Source of the DNA: Rhizoctonia solani
Lineage: Eukaryota; Basidiomycota; Agaricomycetes; Cantharellales; Ceratobasidiaceae
Direction: 5' to 3'
Length of the DNA stretch: 64,000 nt
Assembly: GCF_016906535.1 (NCBI RefSeq)
Contig: NC_057385.1
Coordinates: forward strand, 2,046,001 to 2,110,000
A program made the translations under genes and the position numbers. Position 1 is the first letter of the stretch. Each line of letters starts with the position of its first letter. The notes beneath the pieces are model-generated. The model searched no databases. It was given only the letters and a program-made list of their open reading frames with translations, and had not been told where the DNA came from. Positions 1-11,520 of this stretch are shown in pieces.

Positions 1-1
1 T

Positions 2-780
2 TCTCCACCCGTGCCTCAACTACCCAACGGGATTGAAGGGAGCGTAACTTCAACGCTCCAGGTTCCCAGGTCCGGCTCTGCGTTCAGTGTCAACAACTAC
101 GATTCTTTGTGAGCATATTTAGACGGCTGTGTGAACATTGACTGATAGCATGATCATAGCTACGATATGTATGCAGAGGATTCTGAGGAACAACAGCCAG
201 TGGGGTCTGCCGTCGAAGTATTGGAATTGTCGGATGGACAAATTGTTTGGTAAATGATCCATCTCACTATTATGAGATTGCCTATTCACATATTTTCAGG
301 TCTGTTGTCGACGGCCTGCGATCCACAGATGACGATGAAGGAGATGACACGTTCGCTCAACTGAACCGAACCTCCGAGTATTCGGTAAACGAAACCCAGC
401 AGCTCAGGTTCCGCGAACATCAACGTTCTGCCTCGAAGACGTCCACATCCAAAGCCAGCAACGAACTTACGCCTAAACGTCCTGAGACGCGAGTGTTTGT
501 CAGCAACGCCGGGGATATTGGCACACTCCTTGACTCGCTCACCAAAAGTTATGAAGCTGGCCAATTTAACATTGTTCCAGGCGTTCCAGGAGCCTTGGGT
601 CATCTTCGACCTATCTCCGGGTCAGCTTCTGGCCCGAATCAATCTGGATCCCTCTCTGTTCAATCAGGCTCAATCTCAGCCAACTCGTTTGGTAGTTCTT
701 TTAATTCGGATGGCGATTATACGCTTGAGGAACGTCTTGATCAAATGATCACTTCCAGCCGAAGGCGTGCCGGTCTTTGA
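2..780 (+). CDS. 3' part of an unidentified protein-coding gene
   Basis: The gene enters from the left edge and ends with TGA at 778-780. Three exons splice in frame: 2-108, 160-249 and 300-780, with introns GTGAGC...TAG and GTAAAT...CAG of 51 and 50 nt. The visible product is about 225 residues, acidic around the second junction (EDSEEQQ, then STDDDEGDD), followed by a Ser/Thr-rich stretch and a better ordered block (RVFVSNAGDIGTLLDSL). The C-terminus is Ser/Gly/Asn-rich and ends in a basic SSRRRAGL. I do not recognise the family. The alternation of acidic, low-complexity and short ordered blocks suggests a regulatory or scaffold protein, which is inference only. Confidence 0.7.
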
Positions 781-1175
781 ACATCTCACACCTTTCTTTC
801 TTTCTTTCAGCCCGTCTACTATGCTGTAATCCCTTTATTGATTTTTTTTGGTTCGTTTGTTTTCTGCACCAGCCACTGCACTTGACTGTCACTATGTTTT
901 TCTCTTCACTTTTTAGTATGTATGTGAGGACTGGGTTATTGAGAAAAAGTCTGAAATATAATAGTTCCTTTTAGCTAAGCTACAACCTATACAGGCGAAA
1001 TTACATATGGTATTACTGCGCGCACGAGGGATATGCACTCCTTAATTATACATTTTTCTTCCCTCCTAAAAACCCGATATTATGATTACTCGTCATTGTT
1101 CTGTCAAAGCGGTTACGGACCATGAAGTGCGATCCAACGAATGAGAGTAAGAGAAAGGATTGAAGTAAGCATCAG
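781..1175. other. Convergent intergenic region, no gene seen
   Basis: AT-rich sequence between the ends of two convergent genes. It includes a CT-rich tract just after 790. The open frames here are short and lack coding character. It probably holds the two 3' UTRs. Confidence 0.5.
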
Positions 1176-2017
1176 CTAGAATAGGGGGAAAATGTCAACA
1201 CAATGCAACAGTACAGTTTCAGACAGTCGCACGTTATCGTCTTCTTTGTACCAATAGCGCATAACAGCATACAGTGGTCCGATGCTCGAAGGTTGGGGCA
1301 TATCGTACAACTCGAACGAGGCTATGACCGTCCCATCTGCATTGTGCAGCTGCACGTTTTCAAACAGATTATGAACGGAATGGCGTGGCTATACGGAATT
1401 TACGTACCCGGTACATATTATTAAACAGTTCATCCTGTCTCCATTCAAATACTCGCTGGTCTTGGGGGTCCAGAATCATAAACTGACGAGAACTAACAAG
1501 TGTATTAATTTGGGAGAGGTGGTAACCCCGTCGGACGAAGGGGTTCCTCACCGAAACGCCGAGCCTCTCTGAACGAGCTCAGACATGGGAACCTCCATGT
1601 TCCCGATTGTCGCCAACCCGAGATGATTCACAGAGGTCCAGTCGAGCCTACAGACAGGACCGATAAGAGCCAGCGAATGACGTTTCAAGTTTGGCTACAC
1701 GAACCAAGCAACCTCTTCTTCGCGGCTAGATTGATCGACGCCTTTGAAGACTATTGTGCGTGTAGCGTTGTGATATGCCATAGTTGTAGCCTATCTCCCC
1801 CCGCCCCCATCCCCCCCATAACTAAGCTCGAGGCAGAGCACGAGACGGCACGGAATGTCGGACGCACCAAACGCCAAAACACCGGTTGGGCACCCTCGTA
1901 GCCGATAACGCCCGAGTCGCGAGGGTCGGGAGACGTCCAGTACAAGTCATTCGAAGGGTGGTTAGACCCAATCCCACCTGGAGATGGTGTAGAAACTATG
2001 GTCGAGGCCGCGGACAT
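1176..2017 (-). CDS. DUF6593-like (tubby/LURP-type) protein
   Basis: Five exons fit on the minus strand: 2017-1847, 1790-1705, 1647-1552, 1492-1408 and 1349-1176. All introns are 53-59 nt and keep one frame, giving about 203 residues. An upstream AT-rich/Ser N-terminus leads into a pattern I associate with the basidiomycete DUF6593 family: a short strand (RTIVFKGVD), an acidic turn, VAWLDW, then a FMILDPQDQRVFEWR strand and a YRLHNADGTVIASF hairpin. These proteins resemble the tubby C-terminal/LURP-one barrel; their role is not established. The start at 2017 is the better placed Met; 2074 is in frame upstream. The family assignment rests on pattern memory. Confidence 0.55.
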
Positions 2018-2612
2018 GTGATCGCGTGCGAAGCTAGCAAGCAAGCAGCCGGGTGTAAGAGTGGAGGAGAACAAGACACGGGGTTTGTTAGGTAGCGGGT
2101 TGTTTCCTCTTATTTAAATACACAATTCCTCCCCTAGCTATCCACCTCTACTTGGTCGACTCGAGCGGCCGACGGTGTACGGAGTGTCATCTTCTCTTTC
2201 CATTGTTTGGGAACAGAAAAGATAGGATGATGTAGTACAAGCGCGTCAAACTAAAATGCCAGCAACCCTATGATTGGGCTGTGTACATGGTGGGGGTGCC
2301 TGATCCACAATCACCTCGTCATAGGACATCGCCATTTCTGGGCCGTGCCATAACTGATCACTGTGCTAAATACGGGGATGAACGACCCGACACACCCAAT
2401 ACACACCGGCTCCGACTCGACAATTTGGAATAATCGTCATTGGGCATAATTAGCGCGTCAGTGTCGCGCAGCCTCAACGCTTCATCCAGCCATATCACAA
2501 CTAACTCAATCAAATCGCGAGTTTCTTTTTGGTTCAAGTCAATATAAAAAAAAGATTGGATACTCATACAATCGCAAGAGGAGGGGGTGCAAACGACACA
2601 GTTATCGAGGTC
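2018..2612. other. Intergenic region, no supported gene
   Basis: Lies upstream of the DUF6593-like gene and downstream of the BTB gene. A 69-codon minus-strand frame at 2358-2567 has no splice partners or recognisable motif, so I do not call it. A run of A on the plus strand at about 2548-2554 is the only simple feature. Confidence 0.4.
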
Positions 2613-3998
2613 CTAGCGCCCACCGACCTTCCACAGCTGCTTTTTTTTCGATTTGCGAGTAATGTGAACTGCACTGCCACTCTGTGAGCCTCCAAAGGCC
2701 AAAACGACTGTCTCCTCTACACCCGACGGGTTAGCTTGCTTGCGTTGGGCGACCACAGCCTTTGCAAAGCGGAATCGCACTTGATCGGTGCCTAGACAAA
2801 ACGGCCGATCAGTCGGAAACACAGAAACTGGTAGATAGATCACGATTAGGCTACTTACCCGCCGGGAACGCAGGTGACTCGATGGCTTGTTTGAGCGTGT
2901 CAAACGGAAGCTGTGTGTAAATGCCCAAAAGTTCGTCCCAACCATTTCCCTCTTCGGGAGCCGCAAAAGCATGCAACACGTTGGGCAAAGTAACGATCAA
3001 GTACCCGTACACCAAGTCGCGGAATTGGGTCAGGTACGGCCCAAACACCGAGGTCTGGCCTTGGGGATAATTGGTTGGGGTCGCGTCCGAGGTGGGAGCA
3101 GGGGTAGGCGGAAGAGGGATCGACTCGACAAACTTGACCCAGTCGACGATCGTGCTGGCCGAGATTGACGCCCTGCAGCATTCAAACGCGAGATCAGCCA
3201 ATTCGGGCATCCCGCCAAGCAAGCACGCTGCTGCGACAACGGAACGCGCATTGCTAGGGTTAACGAGCCCAACTTGGTATGGTGAGTAGAGATAACCCAA
3301 CGCCACCGCGATGGCCTGATTATAGATTCATTTAATGAGTCAAAATGACGCCCAAGCACCTTGAATCTTGTCGACTTGCCTCTTCGGTGATGTGAGGTTC
3401 GCCCTCCAACGGAACGTAGATGACGTTGTTCTGCGACGTCGCAAGCTGGATGATCCGACCCCGGTGTCAGATGCTTAAATTCTCCGCGAGGGTCGACATG
3501 AGTCTGTACGCACCATATGGGCCAAATAAGGAGACCGGGAGAGGATCAATGCGTGCAGACGATACTGCCGATTATGAACGTGCTAGATAAAATTGAATAC
3601 CGAGATATCAATGAGTGCATACAGATACGCGATTTGCGGCGGAACAACTCACGAGCGAAACATCAGCGTACTGGCCAAGCTGAAAGCCGGTATGGTAAAT
3701 GTGGGCCGAAATTTCTGCGTGCCTGGAACAAAGGGCTTTCGCGTCAACGGGGCTCGTGCGTAGGCAGAGCAGGATCGAGCGCATACCTCTGGTTGACTTG
3801 GTCTGCAGTGAGCTCAGGGGCGGTGTAGACTGGCTGAGCCCTGGAGGCATCAGGAGCTACAGGCGAGGATGGCGCCGGAGAAGCATAGATATTACTGGGG
3901 CCAGCCTGGTTAGAGATGCCGTTGGAGCCATGAGCGGCGGATGCATGCGAGACCTCCTGGGTTCCGTTCATCGTAGCAATTTTGGCGAGCAAGGGCAC
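2613..3998 (-). CDS. BTB/POZ-domain protein (germ cell-less-like)
   Basis: Six exons: 3998-3787, 3722-3653, 3582-3514, 3445-3380, 3315-2859 and 2791-2613. The N-terminus is disordered (Ser/Ala/Pro). A BTB core then follows: HAEISAHIYHTGF, YADVSLHVHNRQY, LHALILSRSPYLAHM and VIYVPLEGEPHITEEAIAVAL, that is, the usual strand-helix order with the LHALIL motif. The C-terminal half continues with LGYLYSPYQVGLVNP, a GMPELADLAFECC helix and a final FRFAKAVVAQRKQ block. BTB proteins of this kind are adaptors, often for CUL3 ligases or nuclear envelope functions; the partner here is unknown. Intron four begins with GC instead of GT. An internal Met at 3971 is an alternative start. Confidence 0.75.
3316..3379 (-). 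other. GC-AG intron in the BTB gene
   Basis: Read on the minus strand, the exon ends GAAGAG and the intron opens GCAAGTC, closing with ATAATCAG. Only this boundary keeps the frame from PHITEE into AIAVALGYL. Using the GT four bases downstream shifts the frame. The intron is 64 nt. Confidence 0.75.
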
Positions 3999-4232
3999 AG
4001 TTCAGGTGGCTAGGGCTTTTCGTACTTTGGTCGCCGACTGTTGGTCAAAGAATTGTCGCGGGGCTGATCACGTAAAGACCCGCATCACATGATTTGCCGC
4101 AAGGCATACATTCAGCTCATGATCACCACGCTGCAAAAAAGCCACAAGCCATATCCCAAGAGCTACAAGAGAGTATAATGGAACATACACAGAAAATATA
4201 AGTTAAATAAAACATCCTTGGGGAGAAAGATA

Positions 4233-5479
4233 TTACTCGTCTACAGAGTCATTGGCCTCGCCCTCCATCTCTTGCAGTGCTCGTACCCGGACTGCCTTCC
4301 ATACACCCTTGCGGATCGCACGCTCAGTGCCCAGACCTTCCCGAATCTCTTCCAGGCGCTCGGTAAATTCGGTACCATCATCCATGAGTTCACGCAGAAA
4401 CGCAAGACTCTTTTCAAACGTCTCGATTTGGGTTTCTTGATTGATGAGCATGTTGGACTCGTAGATCGGCGGAAGGGGGACCGCATGGGGGGTAATAAAC
4501 CGTCGATGAATCGGAAGCATGAGTGCACGAGCCGACGCCTCTGCGTCTTCCATCTCCCCGTTCGGTTCCGGCTTGGGCTCTCCGTTTGCTGCTCCTGGAG
4601 GTCTGGGGAGTGCGAACCTCTGTCTGTCTTCGTCAGCCTCAACATCCATGGCTCGGAACAGGGCGCCGAGAGCACGGCGGAGTGCGCTTTCGCCCTCAAT
4701 GAGCTCTGATGCTGTCCGCTCGAGCTCGTTGATCGTCGTCGAGTGGAACGAATGCTGGATCGAGGGGTCGAGGACAAACGAACTGAAGCTCGAGTGTATA
4801 GATATGGGCGATGCGTAGGGAGCAGCCGACGGAGGAGTGGGGGAGCGCCGCTGTGGAAGGCGGGGTGGTGGCTCCGAGCTCTCTGTAGGGGTAGCATCCG
4901 TTTCAGCCGCTTACGTGCACGCTCCTCCATCTGAGTTCGATTCAGCTAATTGAGCGCAAGATAATGGTACCTATTGCTTGCTTACCTCCCATTCGGCGTG
5001 GCTAGGTCCCCAGCTAGAACACTTGCCAAGTTTCATCCAGCGGGCGTTGGCTTGCATTTTGTTTCCCCAGTTACCACGGTGGCGCTTGCCGTGTGCGACC
5101 GGAGGCTCGGTCTCTTCCTCATCCACGGTGCGCACGGTGGGATAGTACCACTCATTGCGGTCTCGGGATGGTGCGATACTACCAAGAGTATCAGCTGCCT
5201 ATGGCATGTCAGCGCTAAACATCAGACTCACTCGATGCTATCGACAACGATATACGCCTTGTTGCTCGGCCGTGAAAATTCCGAGTCATGGGTACGGCTC
5301 AGAGGCAGCAGTGTTTGTGTCATCGAACTACCTGGGTCGTGTCGGTTGAGTGAAGGGGCTCGAGAGTGTGCTCGGTTTGAGCTCGGATAGTCCGAAACCG
5401 GGCGGTGGGGCGGAGACGCCTGGCTTTGGGTATAGCGCGCGCGGTCCATCGTCGTCCTCTGTTCGTTCATGAACTGCAC
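4233..5479 (-). CDS. Rxt2-like subunit of the Rpd3L histone deacetylase complex
   Basis: Exons: 5479-5232, 5178-4986 and 4930-4233. The product runs from a Ser/Pro-rich start through EFSRPSNKAYIVVDS, a WYYPTVRTVDEEE segment, a GNWGNKMQANARWMKLGKC stretch and WEMEERARKRLK. The W-x-M-EERARKRLK signature after an aromatic-basic segment matches my memory of the fungal RXT2 N-terminal domain. Rxt2 sits in the large Sin3/Rpd3 corepressor in the nucleus. The C-terminal half is helical and acidic (SALRRALGALFRAM, FEKSLAFLRELMDDG). The frame breaks once near 4901, at a T run (A run in coding sense), where one extra base restores it. A class I HDAC gene lies 14 kb away. Family assignment is moderate. 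Confidence 0.55.
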
Positions 5480-6363
5480 TGGACCCTGGCTGACAACGAT
5501 CTCTTCCTATCTTATCTTGGCACTGCCACAGACATTCAATTCTACACAATTACGATATATGCTCCGCGATGCTTCATCAGTCCCGGGCAAATCTTTCCGT
5601 CCCCTAACTGTCATTTGAGGCTCGGCTCCCAAGAGTGGAGATACAAATAGGGGAAAGAACGTGAACACGTTGGTTGGCAATGCGACAGCCCAGACGGATA
5701 GCTCAACGTGTCAATCGAAATAGAAACAGGGTAACTATTCGAGAACAATAACCTCCCGTGCAAATCGTTTAATTATACTTGGGAGGTCGGGTACCCCAGC
5801 TCACCCGAGGCAACTGCAACTACCGAAACTTAAAACCCGTGGGCGGGTATCATCATCCTGTTTAACTAAAGCCGCAAATTTTCATTGTTCCAGGAACGGG
5901 GGGGGTATGAGAAAATATAACAACAATGGAGTGCAAAAAATATATCACATCCTCGAGTTTAAACACATAACATCACGAAACAATGCAGAAGAGAGACAGA
6001 GAACAGCGAAGGTACAAAAACGAAAAACAGACACAGAGCGAAATAATAGTTATATGGTATTATCGAAGCCCAAAAGCGGGTGAGGTTACATGTCGCTGGG
6101 ACAGCCGAATCAAAGGTCCGATGTCGTCTCGGGAAGACGAAGGGGAGGGGCGTGGCGAAGAAGAGTAAATGACAGTTGGTTTGATTTTTTGACTTTTTTG
6201 GGGGTGGAAGACCAAATGAGCGAGGATTAGGGCACAGGGCCGAGGGAAATAGAATAATGTGGAATGCGGGATAGCAGATGTGTGTCGTTTCGAGCGTTCC
6301 GCAGTGTCGTTGAATGGGGTGTTGTTTCATTGGGCATTAAGTTTTCGTTTCAAAGAGTGGAGA
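5480..6363. other. Intergenic region, no supported gene
   Basis: Upstream of the Rxt2-like gene and downstream of the BTG gene. The longest frame (minus 5959-6330) translates to aromatic low-complexity residues typical of pyrimidine-rich UTR sequence. I see no conserved motif. Confidence 0.45.
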
Positions 6364-7325
6364 TCAGGCACGAGCGGCACGAGCACGACGGCCGCCGCGA
6401 GGCTTGGGCTTGAAGCCACCGGCGGGGACACCGAGCATGACAGCGCCACCAAGGACGCCAACCTTGCCCGACTCGTAAATGGTAACCTCCTTGCGGTTAG
6501 TGTCAATGTAGAAGGCATCGAGACCGTGATCGGAATCTGAAGGCGAGGGAGGGACGGTGAGAGCCGGAGAAGGGAGAGGACCCTCGTGGTCCTGGATCGC
6601 CAGTGTGCGGAGGACTACCTCAAGATCGACGTCGGATTCGGTGCCGTCATCCGAGTAGGTCGAGGGTGCGGTGGATCCAGTGGTCATGGACAGCATCGAG
6701 TCAACCGATTTGGTCGATGAGCGCGAGGAAGTGCGCGAGTGAGTGTTGATGCGAGGAACAACACGGGCAATAGGAGAGGGCGTGCGGGCACCTGCTTCTC
6801 CGGGGGAGGAGGGAATTGGTCGAGAAGCCACGGGGTAATGGGAGAAGGGGGTGGAGGAGAAAAGGGCCGGAATGCGCCCTCGTAAATCGAGAACTCATTC
6901 TTGCTCGGTGTCGGCACTCCCCGGGTGCGGGCCTTGGCTGCCTCGAAGAGCACCTTGGAGCCATGGGGTCCACACACCTCAACCTTGCCGGGGTCCACAC
7001 GGAGCTCCATCTCCTCATTGGCTCTCATTTCGCCGTAGCTCTTCACCAGGGCAGGACCCCAGCAGCCCCATAGCAATCCGACGTCTTCGCATGCTGCCTT
7101 GATCACACGTGGTGGGCACTGGGCAGAGATAAACAGTGCTCGCTGGAGTGTTCCCTTCCATGGGCGCGATACATCCCACGTGGCCTGGTAGTGGGCAGCG
7201 AGGTGGACCATAAGTCGGATGTGCAGCGCGTCAATGATGCGGTGCTCGACATGCGCAGCCACCAATGGGTTGAGTAGGAACGCAATCGCATGGTTGAGTG
7301 CGGTCGTGAGTTGCATAGAGGACAT
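6364..7325 (-). CDS. BTG/Tob-domain anti-proliferative family protein
   Basis: Starts at the Met at 7325 (MSSMQLTTALNHAIAFL). The first about 120 residues fit the BTG domain: a helical start, then HYQATWDVSRPWKG, the family's W-x-P-x-KG box, and CPPRVIKAACEDVGLLW. In animals BTG/Tob proteins bridge CCR4-NOT deadenylase and transcription factors; fungal members are poorly studied. The tail is Ser/Pro-rich with SRTSSRSSTKS and ends in a basic GGRRARAARA. The frame shifts around 6847-6851, a G run (C run in coding sense), with no splice motif that could explain it. One added base joins PFSPPP to SHYPVASRPIPSS. The assembly is the likely cause. Confidence 0.7.
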
Positions 7326-8978
7326 GATACCTGAAGAAATGAGGAGAGGGAAGGGGAAGCGAAGGGACGAGGGGCGAAAGGCGAAAGCGAAGAGCACAAG
7401 CCGGAGCACCACACAATTTGAATGTCAGCATCTGCTTTGTGGCTGATGATTGGCGCACAGCGCTAGTTGCGCTGTGCCCAGGGTTGACTCACGAATTTGT
7501 CTTGGAGATTAGTGTCGGTCAGGGCCAGAGGCTGTGAACACAGCGAGTGTACTAGGTTGAATGAGAAAGCTTGCGAGTCAATCGAGTGCCGGGCGAATTG
7601 GTGCCGAGGGTCTCGGGGGAAATTAGATGCGCAAAATGAGGTGCAGAACTGAGCAAGGGAGCACAAGCCGAATCAGTATCGATACTTATACCATCGACAT
7701 CATGGCTGCACAGCAACAGACGCATGTACATGCGGATGTAACACGGCATCGACATGCCACTCACCGCGGAAAATCAAGCTGAAATCTGGAGATCGTGAGG
7801 CGGGTTCGTAGCGTCGCAGGCACAGGCCGTTTACAGATGGAATAAGTCCAGAGTCGAGACGACAGGCCGAAGAGGTCGTGGGCGGGAGCAAAGCGCACAA
7901 TGATCAAGCTCCAGGTAAGTGATGGGAAACAGGAACGTGCCGAGCCGGGACCTACCAAACAGGGTCGAGCCGAACGGAAATTTGCAGACTGAAGCGAGGC
8001 GATAGAGTAATGTCCGATAGAATTAAGACAACAGATCACAAATCAAAACAGAACACTGCGGGGTCGTTTCGTTGGTCGAGAGAGATAGAGAAAGTTGCGC
8101 TGAGGGGCTGGCCGTCAGGATGAGGATCGGCAGCTCCACATTTCATTGTTTAAGTATGCTCTCGACTCCGACGGTGTACCTTGGAAGATCGACGGAGCAA
8201 AGGAGCGTAGACCGGCGGTTCCCCCATGTTCATTCCAATCAGCCCATACATACAACTATTACTTCAATTGTCATTCAACCCTTGAACAATGGAGGTTTTG
8301 AAAAGTCATGGAACCACATAGCCCTCTGTTTGTTTGTCTAATTGAAAGGTGATCTGTTTGGCCGACATTTGTCTATTAGGGTTTATTCCTCTCCTTTGTT
8401 GGCTACGATAGCAACGGATCGGCCCTCTGGGCTCTTACTTGACAGGTTCTTCATAGAGCACATCTGTTCGACCATTCGAGAATCACCTCACAGTTTGCCA
8501 ATACCCTATTGACTTCACAACATCATCAACCATTGATACATTCCAGGCTTAGCTTTGTGTGAAGATCAAGAATATTGAACTGTTGAACGACTTCATTTTC
8601 CAATCCTTGGCTCCGGCGACTGGCACTTCACCCCCAACCAAGACTGAAACAAGCTGTATGCATGATGGACACCTCGTGTGCACGGGTGGTGCAAGTCGTG
8701 TATCGGCTAGTAGCAACACGATGCGAGAACCAGTTCATTATTAAGATCCAGAAGTAAGCATACCATCAATCCAACGCTGTTCAAACTCCCTCGAACAAAC
8801 TTCAACTTGACCACACAGGTCTTGGCTCATCCTCACATCAAATCAACCTTGTAGCATTTGAATGCCAATTCAACCATCGGTGGAACGCAAGTAAATGAAA
8901 AGAAACTACAAGTGCAAATGATAAAGCGGTAGGGATGAGGAGCGTCGGAGACAATAGTGTTACAGTCAAAATAACCAC
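7326..8978. other. 1.65 kb intergenic region, no supported gene
   Basis: 5' side of the BTG gene and 3' side of eS27. Many short frames on both strands, none with consistent splicing or motifs. It may contain an untranslated exon of the BTG gene, since a TTTCTTCAG-like acceptor lies just upstream of the BTG start on the minus strand. Confidence 0.4.
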
Positions 8979-9437
8979 TTATGCCTTTCGGCGGAACGAA
9001 CACCCTGATTGGATACTCAATTAGTAAAATTCCCGATTTGGTAGGCGAATGAATGCGCACCCTCAGTCAATCGCGCCTTACCACCAGTAGGCTGGCACAA
9101 GACAGTTGCACAGGAGCTGCACATAACGACAGTCTGCGCGTGCGAGAAAACAGTCGTAATGGCAAAGCATCCTGATTAGGAAATTATCAATATAAATTTA
9201 TAGGATTCCTTGCCACGACTAAAACTTACCAGGGCACTTAACGTCCATAAAGTAAGAGTTGGGCGACTGTACCAGTCGCTTAAGCTTGTGTTGCTTCTTC
9301 TCGTGCTCGTGCGAGGGGTTAAGGAGATCGACTGCGAGAGTCTAGAAGGATTGGATGAGCACATTGGTCGCGTGAAGGGTTTCGTCACAAAATCTGACGA
9401 GCGACACGCAGGTCAAGCACAAGTAAATACATACCAT
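8979..9437 (-). CDS. RPS27: 40S ribosomal protein eS27
   Basis: Four exons: 9437-9435 (the ATG alone), 9341-9230, 9171-9061 and 9004-8979, giving 83 residues, the normal length for eS27. The sequence shows the family opening [15 protein letters not shown] and the MDVKCPGC box. The C4 zinc ribbon is complete (Cys37, Cys40, Cys56, Cys59), and the end is [10 protein letters not shown]. It is a structural protein of the small ribosomal subunit in the cytoplasm. The start codon occupies its own 3-nt exon, followed by a GTATGT intron of about 93 nt, an arrangement common in fungal ribosomal protein genes. It is divergent from the biotin synthase gene, with 411 bp between the starts. Confidence 0.95.
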
Positions 9438-9768
9438 AGCTTTTAGATGGTGGATGTTTTACGAAATTTTTGGTTTAGTGAGGGAGCGACGAGCGAAGCC
9501 TATGCGACGGCGATGGTCACGGTGAGATCCACAAATTCTGTTGATGATGGTCTGTGCACCTGCTTGTGTAGGGCCGGTCATCTTTATCAGCTCAAAGGTG
9601 CCCAGGGTAAACTCCGGACTCCACGTGACACCGAAGGCCTTCCCTGTATCGCGAGGAGATCTATTGGTCGATCGATATGGTACCCAGACAACACTTGTCT
9701 AATCTAAAGTCGGCATATACCCCGTGCGTGACTTGAACCCGTTGAGCTCTCACGTAGCCTGGGAGTCC

Positions 9769-9775
9769 TATATAG
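9769..9775 (+). promoter_or_regulatory. TATA-like element of the biotin synthase gene
   Basis: TATATAG followed directly by CCAAT, about 75 bp before the biotin synthase start codon. Position and sequence fit a core promoter; no transcript start is known. Confidence 0.4.
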
Positions 9776-9848
9776 CCAATCTCGCTCCCTTGATTCGCCT
9801 TATCCTTCCCCAACTCATCACGGCATCTCATTCAGACGATCCAAGAAC

Positions 9849-11321
9849 ATGCTTTGTAGATTCGCGCGTTCATCGACCCGCCCGGTGATCACTCGAGGCC
9901 TTGTTCGAGGCCACGCGACAGCGGTGTCCCTCCGACAGCGGAAAAGACCGATGAAGGATTAAACTTACGCAACTCGTGGGCAAAGAGTGAGATCAGCGAT
10001 ATCTATCATGGACCGCTTTTGGATCTCGTCTTTCGGGCCGCAGCGGTTCATCGAAAGCATTTTGATCCCAGTAAAATACAAATGTGCACCTTGATGAACA
10101 TCAAAAGTGAGTCACTAGGGTAACTCAGATGCGGCGTAGCCAAGTTTATTTATTGTGATGCAGCTGGAGGATGCACAGAGGATTGCTCATACTGTTCTCA
10201 ATCATCCCGCTACTCTACCCCAACCGAAGCTTCGCGGCTGCTCCAAAATGAGCCTGTGATTCAAGCAGCTCTCAAGGCAAAGGAAAACGGAAGCACGCGA
10301 TTCTGTATGGGCGCAGCATGGAGGGACTTGCAAGGGCGTAAATCAGGCTTCAATCGGATCTTGGAAATGGTCCGTGAAATTCGGTAAGTCTCGTTGGAGT
10401 CACCATGTGATACATGGCTATATTAAACAATAATTAGCGGAATGGGAATGGAGGTCTGCACGACATTGGGCATGCTATCGCCAGAACAAGCTCGTCAGCT
10501 CAAGGAAGCTGGACTTACCGCGTATAACCACAATCTTGACACATCGCGCGAATTTTACCCCAAGGTCGGCTTCGCTCGTTCCTAATTTGGGTTGTATTAA
10601 ACATTTAGACTCTAGGTCATTACTACACGATCTTACGACGAGCGTCTTGCCACAATTGAAGCGGTTCAAGATGCTGGAATCAACGTCTGTTCGGGTGGTA
10701 TTCTTGGTCTCGGTGAGACGGATGAGGATCGCGTTGGTTTAATCTGGGAAGTTGCAAAGTGAGCATCATTTGAGCATTATGATTGCTTGAAATAACGAGA
10801 TGCACAGCATGCGCGCCCATCCTGAATCGTTTCCCGTGAATGCGTTGGTTCCAATTCAGGGAACACCCTTGGAAAATAACCCTATAATTCCTCATCAAAC
10901 GATACTGCGAACTATTGCCACAGCACGGATAGCCCTACCATCCACTATCATCCGACTTTCAGCCGGACGACACAAATTCTCAGAGGCGGAGCAGATGATG
11001 TGTTTCATGGCTGGTGCTAATGCTGTATTCACAGGAGAGAAGATGCTGACAACGCCTTGTAAGTGTTGCATGCTTGTTGGTTGATCAATTATCCTGATTA
11101 TCCACGACACCATCTTTCAGGTTCTTCCTGGGATGAAGTAAGCCCATTCATCTGACAAAATCTAACCGGAGGCTTATTGTTACTTATAGGATAAGGAGAT
11201 GTTTTCTCGATGGGGTCTAGAGGGTATGAAGAGCTTCGAACAAGCCGCCGTTAGGGAGAAGGAGCTGCCTCGTTACCCAGAGAGTACATCATACAGCCCC
11301 GCTCCTCCTGCTGAAATTTGA
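9849..11321 (+). CDS. BIO2: Biotin synthase, mitochondrial radical SAM enzyme
   Basis: Converts dethiobiotin to biotin, the last step of biotin synthesis. Seven exons: 9849-10106, 10164-10383, 10438-10564, 10616-10758, 10808-11058, 11121-11137 and 11190-11321. The radical SAM cluster motif CTEDCSYC (C-x3-C-x2-C) follows MNIKTGG. Later family blocks are [37 protein letters not shown] and [12 protein letters not shown]. The first 25 residues are Arg/Ser/Ala-rich without acidic residues ([18 protein letters not shown]), as in a mitochondrial presequence. Exon six is only 17 nt. The frame breaks once, near 9928-9930: one more C gives [15 protein letters not shown] longer intron that would also fix the frame would delete the presequence. 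Confidence 0.95.
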
Positions 11322-11520
11322 TCGACTCTCATATATATGGTAATTGACTTGCAATCAATGACTTGAGCCATAACTCTGAAGTAGCCGACTGCATCACGAA
11401 AATCATCCGCAAGGTCGAGGAATTTCGATTTGGGATATGCCAATCTTAATGTACAAGAGTATATATATGCGTCTATTATCCCTTTTCCATACACCTCATT
11501 GTCACCTTTGAACCCCGGGC

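Noticed and set aside
1389..1407. A 19-nt 'mini-intron' (GTACGT...TATAG on the minus strand) in the DUF6593-like gene
   Set aside because: A 58-nt intron with the same donor and a GTGCAG acceptor restores the same frame and gives a better strand (YRLHNADGTVIASF).
5959..6330. Minus-strand ORF of 123 codons
   Set aside because: Pyrimidine-driven composition, no splice context, and overlap with the expected 3' UTR of the BTG gene.
9858..9940. An 83-nt intron within exon one of biotin synthase to fix the frame break
   Set aside because: It would remove the mitochondrial presequence. A single missing C at 9928-9930 explains the break and gives good sequence.
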